The notes beneath the pieces were generated by a model. It made no database searches. It saw only the letters and a list, made by a program, of their open reading frames with translations, and was not told where the DNA came from. This document shows, piece after piece, positions 11,901 through 20,369 of a stretch of DNA of 64,000 bases. The stretch is from the NCBI GenBank assembly GCA_019802505.1, contig JAFMOC010000173.1, forward strand, positions 647,501 to 711,500. Direction: 5' to 3'. Both the position numbers and the translations under genes were made by a program. The stretch comes from Corydoras sp. C115 (lineage: Eukaryota; Chordata; Actinopteri; Siluriformes; Callichthyidae). The first letter of the stretch is position 1; every line of letters starts with the position of its first letter.

Positions 11901-14900
11901 GAGGCTGGTTTGTGTAAGCTCATGCCTCTGATGGTTATAAATGTCTGGATTTAATGTCTTCCAGACCTTGATGAAGCCGGATTCAAGGCTAAACTTTTTA
12001 ACGTTTTCGAAAATCATTGTGAGCTCTAAACTGAACACAATGATTCAAAGCAAAGGGTTTGCTCAAGAGTGGGAATACAGAAAGGACATTTCTAGACTTT
12101 AAAGTTTGTTGAGTCAAGTTTTTCCCAAAGAAATCAATGGAAATTTGGAGTTCTGCCTTAATGCTGATTAAAATCGACAACATTTTGGTTCGAGGGCAGC
12201 GATTGAACTTGTACCCTCATCAGTACAACTAGCCAGTGTCTTGACCAATCACTCCATCTTAACTAATGTAGCATTTAGAAGATTTAGGGCAGTTACACTT
12301 TCTACAATGCGCTGGCAACTCCTCCTTAAAAATCCAAATCCAAACCTTGTGAGAAAAGTAATCATTTGCACACACCTTGTTTGTGGGTTTATTTTATTAA
12401 TGTGAGGATGGCTTTTATTAATTTCACTTGTTACATTATCATCTTGGGCGGCGCGGTGGCTTAGTGGTTAGCACATTCTCCTCTCGGCACTAGGGATTCC
12501 CGGTTCGAATCCCAATCTGGGTGGAGCTTCCATGTTCTCCCCGTGTCTGCGTGGGTTTCCTCCGGGTTCTCCGGTTTCCTCCCACAGTCCAAAAACATGG
12601 GTCAAGATCAATTGAATTCTCCAAATTGCCCCATATATGTATTTGTGTGTATGTCTGTGTGAGTGAGAGTGTGCCCAGCGATAGATTGGCGCCCTGTCCT
12701 GGGTGTATCTGCCCAGCGCCCAAAACGTTCTCCCATGGATGGGCATGGAGAACCCCCCCCTAGTAGAGGATAAAATGTAAGATAATGGATGGACTAGGGG
12801 TGAGCTGCAATATTCGCTGATTCGACGATTCGATTCGGAGAACCGTAGTCGACTATGAACCTCATAGTCGAATGTACCATTTTGACCACATGGGGGAGCC
12901 CATGGCTGCTGCTAAGCATTAGTTTTTACATGAAATGTCTTTGTTTTCGTTATATATATAGCCTTTTGTCAAATAAAATCATCCTAATTTCTAGAAAAAA
13001 AAAGATAAAAGAAAACCAAAAAAAAGGTTTTCTTTTGTTAGAAAAACAAGTAAAATATAAAAAAAAAATCTTTTTTAAAAACTACGCTTATAGCGCCATC
13101 TTGTGGTGAAATTTTAACTGATTCAACTATCAGTCGACTATGGGGAAAATCTGATGAATCAGATTCGACTATGAAAATCTTTAGTTGAATACAGCCCTAG
13201 GATGGACATTATCATCTCATTTTATTTTCCTAACTGTGTTGTAGTAAAACCAAAATGTTGTCGATCTTCACAACTCAGTTTTAAGAAACTAGTGAAGACT
13301 TTTTTTTAACAAATGGCTGTTATATAAAAAAAGGGGGGGGGGGGGGGCAGCATCAAATACCAATCAGGTTTGATGATTTTAATTATAGTTGGTTTTCTTC
13401 ATAACTTCTGACTTTGGATAAAAGCGTCTGCTAAATGACAATGTAAATGTAGTAGTTGCTGTAGTTTATACGTTCTGTAGCTGAATGTTTAGCGTGTGCT
13501 TTAAAGGACTCTGGTCTTGCTTTCGTTTGAGATGTGCAGTATTGCCGATGGTTATTAACATGTTTTCATGGTTGCTTAGGAATGCTTTAGCAGTTCCTGT
13601 TTGAAACAGTGAGAGTGCAGGACACTCCCACAGTGAGAGATCTTAAGATGATTGACTTGTTCTTCAGGCTAAAGGGGTGAACATTAGTAAAAAAAAATCT
13701 CTTTTTTTTAATCCGTATTTATTTAATTTTTTTTATAAATGTACTTTAACAAAAAAAAAAGCTTTTGAAATTAATTATATAAAAATAATATGGAAAAATG
13801 GGGAGGTGTAGTTCATGTTTGAATGAAAGGTTAAATATTTTGAACTTGCGGATGTCTGATGGAAATAAATGTGTACTATCTTCACGTCTTGCTGATCTGT
13901 GATGGCTAACTTTATGCTTCGGCAGCACTTTTGGATACACTTGGCTCTCAATGATGGAGCACTGTGTGGGAGAACGGCCAAATTTGCAAACAAATAACAG
14001 AATACATAGAACACCACTCTCATCTCTGTGTTGTCATTCTGCAATCAAATGGCATTAAGAAAAGCTACAAACCAACCTCCAGTGCTCTTTAAGTAGATCC
14101 ATTAGATTCCGCTTATCCTCTATTAGGGTCGCGGGGGGGTTCCCCATATCCATCTAGAGGAGAACGTCTCTGGCGCTGGGCAGATACACCCAGGACAGGG
14201 TGGCAATCTATCACTGGGCACACACTCACTCACACAGACACTCTATATGGGGCAATTTGGAGAACTCAATTGACTTGATCCATGTTTTTGGACTGTGGGA
14301 GGAAACCAGAGAACCCGGAGGAAACCCATGCGGACATGGGGAGAACATGGAAACTCCACCCAGATGGGGATTCGAACCGGGAATCCCTAGCGCTGAGAGG
14401 AGAACATGCTAAACACTAAGCCACCCTCCTTAAGTATATAATTTATAATTCATTCATTCATTATCTTCCGCTTTGTCCTCTAGTAGGGTCGCGGTGGGGT
14501 TCCCCATGCCCATCCAGGGGAGAACATTTCGGGCGCTGGGCAGATACACCCAGGACAGGGGGTCAATCTATCGCTGGGCACACACACACACACCCAGAAA
14601 CACTCTATATGGGGCAATTTGGAGAACTCAATTGACTTGTTCCATGTTTTTGGTCTGTGGGAGGAAACCGGAGAACCCGAAGGAAACCCACACGGACATG
14701 GGGAGAACATGGAAACTCCACCCAGATTGGGATTCGAACCGGGAATTTGAGAGGAGAACATGCTAACCACTAAGCCATCCTCCTTAAGTATATCATTCAT
14801 TCATTCATTCATTATCTCCCGCTTTATCCTCTATTAGGGTCGCGGTGGGGTTCCCCATGCCCATCCAGGGGAGAACGTTTTGGGCGCTGGGCAGATACAC

Positions 14901-15651
14901 CCAGGACAGGGCGCCAATCCATCGCTGGGCACACACTCACTCACACGGACACACTCTATATGGGGCAATTTGGAGAACTCAATTGACTTGTTCCATGTTT
15001 TTGGACTGTGGGAGGAAACCGGAGAACCCGAAGGAAACCCACGCGGACACGGGGAGAACATGGAAACTCCACCCAGATTGGGATTCGAACCGGGAATTTG
15101 AGAGGAGAACATGCTAACCACTAAGCCATCCTCCTTAAGTATATCATTCATTCATTCATTCATTATCTCCCGCTTTATCCTCTATTAGGGTCGCGGTGGG
15201 GTTCCCCATGCCCATCCAGGGGAGAACGTTTTGGGCGCTGGGCAGATACACCCAGGACAGGGCGCCAATCCATCGCTGGGCACACACTCACTCACACGGA
15301 CACACTCTATATGGGGCAATTTGGAGAACTTAATTGACTTGTTCCATGTTTTTGGACTGTGGGAGGAAACCGGAGAACCCGGAGGAAACCCATGCGGACA
15401 TGGGGAGAACATGGAAACTCCACCCAGATGGGGATTGGAACCGGGAATTCGAGAGGAGAACATGCTAACCACTAAGCCACCCTCCTTAAGTATATAATTT
15501 ATAATTCATTCATTCATTCATTATCTTCCGCTTTATCCTCTATTAGGGTCGCAGGGGGGGTTCCCCATGCCCATCCAGGGGAGAACGTTTCAGGCGCTGG
15601 GCAGATAGACCCAGGACAGGGCGCCAATCTATCGCTGGGCACACACTCACA

Positions 15652-15691
<40 letters not shown>

Positions 15692-18600
15692 TATATGGGG
15701 CAATTTGGAGAACTCAATTGACTTGTTCCATGTTTCTTAAGTATATCATTTATAATAATTTACAATAACCCCGAAGCAAATTCAATTGCACATGCACATG
15801 TTGGAAAGCTCACACCTTTCAAATTGACTCTAGTTATTCATCATTTTTATTTTATACCTTTTTATTTACAGATGGCAAATATGGAAATGTCTGTGTCTGT
15901 GTGAAACCCATATATCTGGCTCTTTATCATGAATTAATTCCACATTTGGGTGGGAACCCCAGTCGAACGCTGAAATGCCCCTGTCTTTTCCTTCCTCCAT
16001 ACAAACTAGTGCCTTTGGCTCATAATTATCCCCAGAGTTTTGTCTAAGCTTGAAGAATGAAACATGATATTGTCTTATGTATACACAATATTTGATTTTA
16101 TTAGACTTTTGGTAATTCTCTTCTTTTTCTTGTCCAGAAAGGCGTGTTGTGGTGGTCATGGCACAGATGAGGAACATTGTATAGATTCTCTAGATTTTTG
16201 CTTTTTTTTTTTGCTGGATTCTGCTCTTTTTAGACTGGGCAGATTTATTTTGTTTCCTGTTTACACTTGGGCTTTTAAAAGAAATAAGCTATTTTCTTTC
16301 CCCCTGTTCTATTATGACAGTTTGTGGCATTTTCCATGAAAAGAATACTTGGTCATTTTGAAGTGTACTGTTTGTTTTAAAGGTCTCTTGCCAGACTCTC
16401 AACTAAAGCCAAGACTAGCTGCTCTTTCATGCCCCAAACCAGTGAAAGCGCTCCAGACGTTCAACATGTAGCCAAGACCTGCTGCTAGGCTAAACCTGGG
16501 GGGAAAGACTGCCTAAAGCCTTAAATGAAAAAAAAAAAAAAAAAAAAAAAAAAAATAAAAAAATTTTACCCCTCCAAATTCTCCCTTTGTTAATGGACTG
16601 TGTGTTTCTGTTTCCAGGGATCATTCGGGGATGTAACCAAGCGCTTGGAACTTCGTAAGAGGTTGCAGTGTAAAAGTTTCTCATGGTATTTAAAGAACGT
16701 GTACCCCGAGGTCTTCTTGCCGGATCTCAACCCACTGCGCTTTGGCGCGGTAAGTCCAATCACATGTATGAATAAATGGTAGCAGGTCTCTATTATTCTG
16801 TTCTGTCTCTGATTTGTTTCTAACTGTTTCATTCATATTTGTTCTCCGCTCTTCTATTAAAGCATTTGCCCTGCAGCTTTACTTTCTCACTAGTCTTTCC
16901 TTGCATCTCACCACCTTCAAACTCTCCTAACCACAGAATGTTGTGTCTGACTGCTGTGGTTACTTACCACATATCTCTCCATGTAGAAGGTCCTGGATAA
17001 ACCACCGCTCCATGTTATAACAGCTTGGACCTCGTTGCTATTTTTTTTTTTTTTTAAATAGTCCGTTGTTTCAGCCTATTTATTTTCTGTGCTTTCTGTG
17101 CTGTCACTTAGATAAAGAATTTAGGAAAGGACACGTGTCTAGATGCTGGTGAGAACAATGAAGGAGGAAAGCCACTCATCATGTATCCATGTCATGGCAT
17201 GGGAGGCAACCAGGTACCAAACGTTATATAATTAATATCCCATCCATCCATCCATTATCTTCCGCTTTATCCTCTCACAGGAGGGTTCCCCATGCCCATC
17301 CAGGGGAGAACGTTTCAGGCGCTGGGCAGATACACCCAGGACAGGGCGCCAATCTATCGCTGGACACACTCTATATATAATTTGGAGTCAATATATTTAA
17401 AAAAAACAATTTACAGAGAAAAATGTACTGCTAAATGATAGGAAATGCTGTAATGGGGAATTATTAATTTAATCATTCATTATCTCCCGCTTTTTCATCT
17501 ATTAGGGTCGCGGTGGGGTTCCCCATGCCCATCCAGGGGAGAACATCTCGGGCGCTGGGCAGATAGACCCAGGACAGGGCGCCAATCCATCGCTGGGCAC
17601 ACACTCACTCACCCAGACACACTCTATATGGGGCAATTTGGATTGAATTTGAATTCAATTGACTTGATCCATGTTTTTGGACTGTGGGAGGAAACCGGAG
17701 AACCCGGAGGAAACCCACGCAGACACGGGGAGAACATGGAAACTCCACCCAGATGGGGATTCGAACCGGGAATCCCTAGTGCTGAGAGGCGAACATGCTA
17801 ACCACTAAGCCACCGTGTCGCCAGGTAATAGGGAATTATTTTAATAAAATTTTTTAAAGCTGAAATCTTTTGAAGAAGTTAAGTTGTTTTTTCTTAAGTC
17901 TTTAGTTGAATTACATTTCAAACTGCCCCAAAGACAGAATGAAGATAAAAACTATAAACACCGGAGCGTCTCTACACCTCATTAGCTAAATCAAGTGTGC
18001 TGAAGGAAGAGGAGTATTAAAATGTGCAGAGCAGTGGACCCCCGGGACAAGACTGTAAATCACAGGTTTAAGTAGTGTGACGTCTCTATAGTCTTTATAA
18101 TAATTATATTGGACAGTTATTTTGGTGTGGGTTAAAAGAGTTTTCGGAAGCTGTTGTCTCTTAATGGAAACTGTAGATTTTAATTATGAGTTCGTTACAA
18201 GTCAAGTCAAGTCAAGTAATTTATTTATATAGCGCTTTTTACAACAGTACATTGTCACAAAGCAGCTTTACAGAATGAAAAGCCTTTAAACCCCCAAAGA
18301 GCAAGCCGAAGCGACAGTGGCAAGAAAAAACTCCCTTTTATGTTGTTATTTAAGGAAGAAACCTTGGGAGGACCAAGACTCAGTGGGGGACTCATCCTCC
18401 TTGAGCGGCCAGGCAGCAACAACAGTGTAGAACAGCCATGTCCAGATACTAAACAAATGGAAAAACTAACAACTAGAAAACTATATGTGAGTCCATTAGG
18501 GGGCGTCCTGCAGGAGCGCCTTGTCAGGATCCATACAGTTACAGCCTGTGAGCGTCACGGTGGCTTATTGGTTAACATGTTCACCTCTCAGCGCTGGGGA

Positions 18601-20369
18601 TCCAGGTTCGAATCCCAATCTGGGTGGAGGTTCCATGATCTCCACGTGTCTGTGTGGGTTTTCTCTAGGTTCTCCGGTTTCCCTCCACAGTCCAAAAAAT
18701 GGATTAAAGGTGAATTGGCTGGTTTAAATTGGTAAAGGTTATATCCCACCAAGGGGAAGTTGAATTTCTACACCAGCATTGAACAATGAAAAATAATAAT
18801 AATAAAATATTTTTAGTGTGTGAATTTATAGTGTGGGCGGCACGGTGGCTTAGTGGTTAGCATGTTCTCCTCTCAGCACTAGGGATTCCCGGTTCGAATC
18901 CCAATCTGGGTGGAGTTTCCATGTTCTCCCTGTGTCCGCGTGGGTTTCCTCCGTGTTCTCCGGTTTCCTCCCACAGTCCAAAACATGGATTAAGTCATTT
19001 GAATTCTCCAAATTGCCCCATATAGAGTGTGTCTGTGTGAGTGAGTGTGTGCCCAGTGATAGTGTCGCCCTGTCCTGGGTGTATCTGCCCAGTGCCCGAA
19101 ACGTTCTCCCCTGGATGGGCATGGGGAACCCCCCCGCGCGACCCTAATATAGGATAAAACGGAAGATAATGAATGGATGAATTTATAGTGTCTCTGTGTG
19201 AGTGAGTGTGTGCCCAGTGATGGATTCACGCCCTGTCCCGGGCCCAAAATGTTTTCCCCAGATGGGCATAGGGAACCAACCCTAGTCTATAGTATAAGAT
19301 GAAGCAGAAGATAATACAATTAGAGCTCCAGCCTGTAGATGAGTATGTAATAGCTGGTAGCATTTTTGTGTGAGTTGAATGCCACTGATGATCAGATGTT
19401 GCTTGTTGCTTTTCTTTCAGTATTTTGAGTATTCAACGCACCATGAAATCAGACACAACATTCAGAAGGAGCTGTGTTTACATGCAACTGACGGGCCTGT
19501 TAAATTAGAGGAATGTCAGTATAAAGGCCATGACACCGTGACTGGACCTGAACAGAAATGGGAGCTACAGGAGGTAGTGCATCTTTAAGAGCTATGCAAT
19601 GCATACTGGTCTTTTTTCTTAGTGACAAGTCATACAGTTTAATCTAAATTAAAATAACTCCACAATAATATTAGTCCTAATGCAGTATGGAGCCATCTTC
19701 TTCTTCTGTTCCTCTATACAGCAAAAGTAAATCCATAAAGTAACTCGTCAGACCTAATTTACTGTTGAATTTGGATGTATATTTGCATTTTCAGTCTATT
19801 CATTCATTCATTCATTCATTATCTCCCGCTTTATCCTCTATTAGGGTCGCGGTGGGGTTCCCCATGCCCATGCTGGGGAGAACGTCTCGGGCGCCGGGCA
19901 GATAGACCCAGGACAGGGCGCCAATCCATCGCTGGGCACACACTCACTCACACAGACACACTCTGTGTATATATGGGGCAATTTTGAGAATTCAATTGAC
20001 TTGATCCATGTTTTTGGACTGTGGGAGGAAACCGGAGAACCCGGAGGAAACCCACGCAGACACGGGGAGAACATGGAAACTCCACCCAGATTGGGATTCG
20101 AACCGGGAATCCCTAGCGCTGAGAGGCGAACGTGCTAACCACTAAACCACCGTTTTCAGTCTAATTTGTCTATATGATCATTTATGTTAATTGCTTTTGT
20201 AACATGTACTTCTATTGTTAACCGACAATCTTTGTCTTGTCCTTGTGGTGTGCAGGATCAACTGTTCTATAACCCTGCCTGGAGACTGTGTTTAAGCACC
20301 CGCTACGAAAGTCCCTCTATGGTCTCCTGCAATCCTGCTGACAAACACCAGCGTTGGGTATTTGTCTAA
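751..20369 (+). CDS. galnt3: Polypeptide N-acetylgalactosaminyltransferase 3, 3' part of gene (nine exons)
   Basis: Golgi type II membrane enzyme that starts mucin-type O-glycosylation by moving GalNAc from UDP-GalNAc to Ser/Thr. Exons join as 751-923, 3904-4053, 9176-9409, 10378-10495, 11110-11310, 16618-16749, 17112-17213, 19421-19573 and 20256-20369, all with GT-AG introns and matching phases except for a frameshift in the third. About 458 residues are visible. The cytoplasmic tail, membrane anchor, stem and start of the catalytic domain lie left of the window. Visible motifs are VDDAS, the metal-binding DAH, the Gal/GalNAc-T segment WGGENIEMSF, and a C-terminal ricin-type lectin domain with CLD, CLH and CLS repeats. 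GALNT3 is preferred over its paralogue GALNT6 because the lectin text HEIRHNIQKELCLH fits GALNT3 and csrnp3, not csrnp2, is next door. The last residues (QRWVFV) look somewhat GALNT6-like. Introns are full of SINEs. Confidence 0.93.
1113..1461 (+). mobile_element. SINE-1 copy, full length
   Basis: Complete copy from GGCGGCACGG to (ATGA)n. Perfect 12-bp target duplication AACCTATTACAG at 1100-1111 and 1462-1473. Confidence 0.93.
1860..1981 (+). mobile_element. SINE-1 fragment, 3' truncated and diverged
   Basis: Head GGCGGCACGGTGGTTAGCAC and the start of the core are present (GAATCCCACTCTGGGTGGAG). The copy is degraded after CAAACATGGATTAG, and no tail is found. Confidence 0.75.
2125..2235 (-). 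mobile_element. SINE-3 fragment
   Basis: The stretch with GTGGGCAGCCCTGTA and GGTGCCTTGCTT matches the better copy at 35710-35981 in the same orientation. The tRNA-like head is missing. Confidence 0.55.
2248..2589 (-). mobile_element. SINE-1 copy, full length
   Basis: Reads in reverse from CATTCATTATCTCCCACTTT to GCCACCGTGCCGCC. The head abuts a long (TA)n array, so the target duplication cannot be read. Confidence 0.9.
2590..2737. repeat. Compound (AT)n - poly(A) - (AT)n microsatellite
   Basis: About 48 bases of (AT)n, about 27 A, then about 74 bases of (TA)n. The length is likely to be uncertain in any assembly. Confidence 0.95.
2884..2950. repeat. (GT)n microsatellite
   Basis: Uninterrupted GT dinucleotides over 67 bases. 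Confidence 0.97.
3904..4053 (+). CDS. galnt3: galnt3 second visible exon (DxH motif)
   Basis: Acceptor TTTAAACAG. The exon encodes ERLKGELDDYTKQLQ through ERKGLITARLLGA to FLDAH. Asp and His of DAH (4044-4052) are the DxH pair that binds Mn2+ and the UDP diphosphate in this family. It enters and leaves in phase 1; the donor is T|GTAAGT. Confidence 0.95.
4093..4150 (-). mobile_element. SINE-1 tail fragment
   Basis: Only the 3' end in reverse is present, (ATTC)n followed by ATCTTCCGCTTTATCCTCTA. It is an extreme 5' truncation. Confidence 0.8.
4248..4595 (+). mobile_element. SINE-1 copy, full length
   Basis: Complete copy with a perfect 13-bp target duplication, ATGTCAAGAAATC, at 4235-4247 and 4596-4608. 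Confidence 0.93.
4676..5026 (+). mobile_element. SINE-1 copy
   Basis: Full-length copy lacking the B-box segment (a small deletion after GATTCCCGG). ATAATCAA occurs on both sides as a probable short target duplication. An (AAT)n run precedes it. Confidence 0.88.
5268..5487 (+). mobile_element. SINE-2 copy
   Basis: Second tRNA-derived family, with head GTGGTAGCTCAGTGG (duplicated here), B-box-like GTTCAAATCC and tail GTCGCTTTGGATAAAAGCG. The tail type is widespread in teleost SINEs and resembles L2-type LINE ends. The clade is not tested. Confidence 0.8.
6022..6296 (-). mobile_element. SINE-1 copy, head missing
   Basis: (ATGG)-tail subfamily in reverse, from CATTATCGTCCGCTTTATCC to GGGGAGAACATGG. 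The tRNA-like head is absent. Confidence 0.85.
6480..6550. repeat. 18-bp palindrome fused to a SINE-1 tail
   Basis: Arms 6480-6497 and 6507-6524 (TTATTATTAAGAAGTCAG and its complement) are perfect, with a 9-base loop. The right arm runs straight into GCGGGAGATAATGAATGAAT, the SINE-1 3' end. Confidence 0.8.
6741..7020 (+). mobile_element. SINE-1 copy with internal deletion
   Basis: The head and core are present. The segment from GCCCAGCGATGG to the GGGCATGGGG box is replaced by a 22-base poly-C (6962-6983) before the (ATGG)n tail. Confidence 0.88.
7131..7406 (-). mobile_element. SINE-1 copy with internal deletion
   Basis: Reverse copy whose core is joined to the head (GGGAGCGGCCACCGTGCCGC). 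A perfect 11-bp target duplication TGTACACACAG at 7120-7130 and 7407-7417 proves a single insertion. Confidence 0.9.
8070..8270 (-). mobile_element. SINE-2 copy, full length
   Basis: Reverse copy running from the tail GCTTTTATCCAAAGCGACTT to the head ACTGAGCTACCACGCCCC. Confidence 0.85.
8840..9075 (-). mobile_element. Old SINE-1 copy
   Basis: Diverged reverse copy. The tail TTCATTATCTTCCACTTAAT and core CCATGTTTTTCGACTGTGGG are recognisable, and the head is lost. Confidence 0.75.
9176..9409 (+). CDS. galnt3: galnt3 third visible exon, frameshifted
   Basis: The exon starts after TTTCACAG. 9178-9231 reads ECFNGWLEPLLARIAENY in the frame set by the previous exon. That frame then hits TAA at 9241-9243. 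From 9234 the next frame reads AVVSPDITTIDLNTFEF and on to DETYPI, as expected for the family. The exon is 234 bases, and the phases of both neighbours require 235. One base is therefore missing near 9232, either a real inactivating mutation or a sequencing error. The donor is AA|GTAAG. Confidence 0.9.
9565..9606. repeat. 15-bp tandem repeat, nearly three copies
   Basis: The unit GAGAGGGCGGAACAT occurs at 9565 and 9580, with a partial third copy at 9595. It is GC-rich against its surroundings and lies in the intron before exon 4. Confidence 0.8.
9932..10250 (+). mobile_element. Repeat D copy, (CTTGAA)n-tailed
   Basis: About 320 bases from CCTGCAGGACGCC through GGAGTTTTTTCTTGCCACTG to AATACTTGAACTTGAACTTG. 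The hexamer tail suggests the 3' end of a non-LTR element. A near-identical inverted copy lies at 18198-18515. Confidence 0.85.
10378..10495 (+). CDS. galnt3: galnt3 fourth visible exon (Gal/GalNAc-T motif)
   Basis: Acceptor GTAACAG. It encodes KTPTFAGGLFSISKEYF, then SYDEEMEIWGGENIEMSFR. Glu and the GGEN segment form the acceptor and UDP-GalNAc site in this family. It enters with one base of a split Lys codon and leaves in phase 0 before GTAAGG. Confidence 0.95.
10583..10626. repeat. (TG)n/(TA)n microsatellite
   Basis: A TG run passing through TATG into TA dinucleotides. Confidence 0.93.
10691..10960 (-). mobile_element. SINE-1 copy, head missing
   Basis: (ATGG)-tail subfamily in reverse, ending near GATTGGGATTCAAACC at the B box. 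The GCCCCATATAGAGTG segment is deleted. Confidence 0.85.
11110..11310 (+). CDS. galnt3: galnt3 fifth visible exon
   Basis: 67 codons in phase 0, from VWQCGGQLEIIPCSIVGHVF through SPHTFPKGTQVIARNEVRLAE to the conserved VWMDSYKEIFYRRN. This closes the catalytic domain. The His of VGHVF is the third metal ligand in this family. Donor GAG|GTAAAT. Confidence 0.96.
11326..11675 (-). mobile_element. SINE-1 copy
   Basis: (ATGG)-tail subfamily in reverse, with a diverged head (ACCACCATGCCA). It lies just after the exon 5 donor. Confidence 0.87.
12445..12793 (+). mobile_element. SINE-1 copy interrupted at its 3' end
   Basis: Full-length copy. Its 11-bp target duplication CATTATCATCT is at 12434-12444 and 13207-13217. 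The second copy is pushed 413 bases away by the hAT-like insertion at 12795-13199. Confidence 0.93.
12795..13199. mobile_element. Non-autonomous hAT-like element (405 bp)
   Basis: Ends TAGGGG...CCCTA, flanked by a perfect 8-bp duplication GGATGGAC (12787-12794, 13200-13207), the hallmark of hAT transposons. The interior contains inverted motifs such as AGTCGACTAT and no transposase. It landed in the tail of the SINE-1 copy. Confidence 0.88.
13411..13452 (+). mobile_element. SINE-2 tail fragment
   Basis: Only TTTGGATAAAAGCGTCTGCT and the following AATGTAAATGTA are present. Confidence 0.7.
14105..15735 (-). repeat. Tandem array of five SINE-1 units (period about 351-354 bp)
   Basis: Reverse SINE-1 copies at about 14105-14427, 14450-14781, 14803-15132, 15154-15483 and 15503-15735. 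The marker CCTTAAGTAT recurs at 14428, 14782, 15133 and 15484, with a diverged form near 15735. Each unit is a SINE plus the same short flank, so most copies arose by duplication of the locus and not by separate insertion. The last unit is truncated and carries a (CA)n run at 15654-15682. Confidence 0.9.
16528..16555. repeat. Poly(A) tract
   Basis: 28 A followed by TAAAAAAATTTT, 60 bases before the exon 6 acceptor. Confidence 0.95.
16618..16749 (+). CDS. galnt3: galnt3 sixth visible exon (linker to lectin domain)
   Basis: 44 codons in phase 0, encoding GSFGDVTKRLELRKRLQC, then FSWYLKNVYPEVFLPDLNP. This is the conserved hinge between catalytic and lectin domains. Acceptor TTTCCAG, donor GCG|GTAAGT. 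Confidence 0.95.
17112..17213 (+). CDS. galnt3: galnt3 seventh visible exon (lectin alpha repeat)
   Basis: 34 codons: IKNLGKDTCLDAGENNEGGK, then LIMYPCHGMGGNQ. The first ricin-type repeat carries CLD, whose Asp binds GalNAc in this family. Acceptor TCACTTAG, donor CAG|GTACCA. Confidence 0.95.
17231..17395 (-). mobile_element. SINE-1 copy, head and core missing
   Basis: (ATGG)-tail subfamily in reverse, 17 bases after the exon 7 donor. It ends in CTCTATATATAATTTGGA. Confidence 0.83.
17473..17823 (-). mobile_element. SINE-1 copy, full length
   Basis: (ATGA)-tail subfamily in reverse, running to GCCACCGTGTCGCC. GGGAATTATT occurs on both sides (17456-17465 and about 17829) as an approximate target duplication. 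Confidence 0.9.
18198..18515 (-). mobile_element. Repeat D copy, inverted partner
   Basis: Reverse complement of the copy at 9932-10250 with few differences, starting in (CAAGT)n and ending at GGCGTCCTGCAGGA. It lies in the intron between exons 7 and 8. Confidence 0.85.
18552..18760 (+). mobile_element. Old SINE-1 relative, tail missing
   Basis: Head GTCACGGTGGCTTATTGG, B box GGTTCGAATCC and a diverged core are present. The sequence decays after GGTGAATTGGCTGG. Confidence 0.7.
18837..19178 (+). mobile_element. SINE-1 copy, full length
   Basis: (ATGG)-type subfamily with a perfect 13-bp target duplication, GAATTTATAGTGT, at 18822-18834 and 19179-19191. Confidence 0.93.
19192..19320 (+). mobile_element. 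SINE-1 3' half, diverged
   Basis: Directly follows the target duplication of the preceding copy. It has CTGTGTGAGTGAGTGTGTGC, GGATTCACGCCCTGTC and GCAGAAGATAATA. It may be a remnant of an earlier insertion into which the newer copy jumped. Confidence 0.7.
19421..19573 (+). CDS. galnt3: galnt3 eighth visible exon (lectin beta repeat)
   Basis: 51 codons: YFEYSTHHEIRHNIQKELCL, then HATDGPVKLEECQYKGHD and EQKWELQE. It carries the CLH motif and the QxW signature (QKW) of the second ricin-type repeat. Acceptor TTTCTTTCAG, donor GAG|GTAGTG. Confidence 0.96.
19799..20152 (-). mobile_element. SINE-1 copy, near full length
   Basis: Reverse copy ending at AAACCACCG. Perfect 11-bp duplication TTTTCAGTCTA at 19788-19798 and 20153-20163, about 90 bases before the last exon. 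Confidence 0.91.
20256..20369 (+). CDS. galnt3: galnt3 last coding exon (lectin gamma repeat and stop)
   Basis: Encodes DQLFYNPAWRLCLSTRYESP, then MVSCNPADKHQRWVFV and TAA at 20367-20369. CLS and QRW are the third-repeat signatures. Acceptor GTGTGCAG. Confidence 0.95.
   Translation, partial: DQLFYNPAWRLCLSTRYESPSMVSCNPADKHQRWVFV

Larger units (their letters stand above)
11311..16617 (+). other. galnt3: galnt3 intron with SINE array and hAT element
   Basis: 5.3-kb intron. It contains SINE-1 at 11326 and 12445, a hAT-like element at 12795-13199, a SINE-2 tail at 13411-13452, the five-copy SINE array (14105-15735) and a poly-A tract at 16528-16555. I see nothing assignable in 11690-12430, 13460-14090 or 15740-16520. 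Confidence 0.8.

Noticed and set aside
14105..15735. CRISPR-like regular repeats
   Set aside because: Eukaryotic SINE array with 350-base units and near-identical spacers; not CRISPR.
751..20369. galnt6 as the identity of the transferase
   Set aside because: The C-terminal WVFV is GALNT6-like, but the lectin repeats and the csrnp3 neighbour point to galnt3. A tree would settle it.
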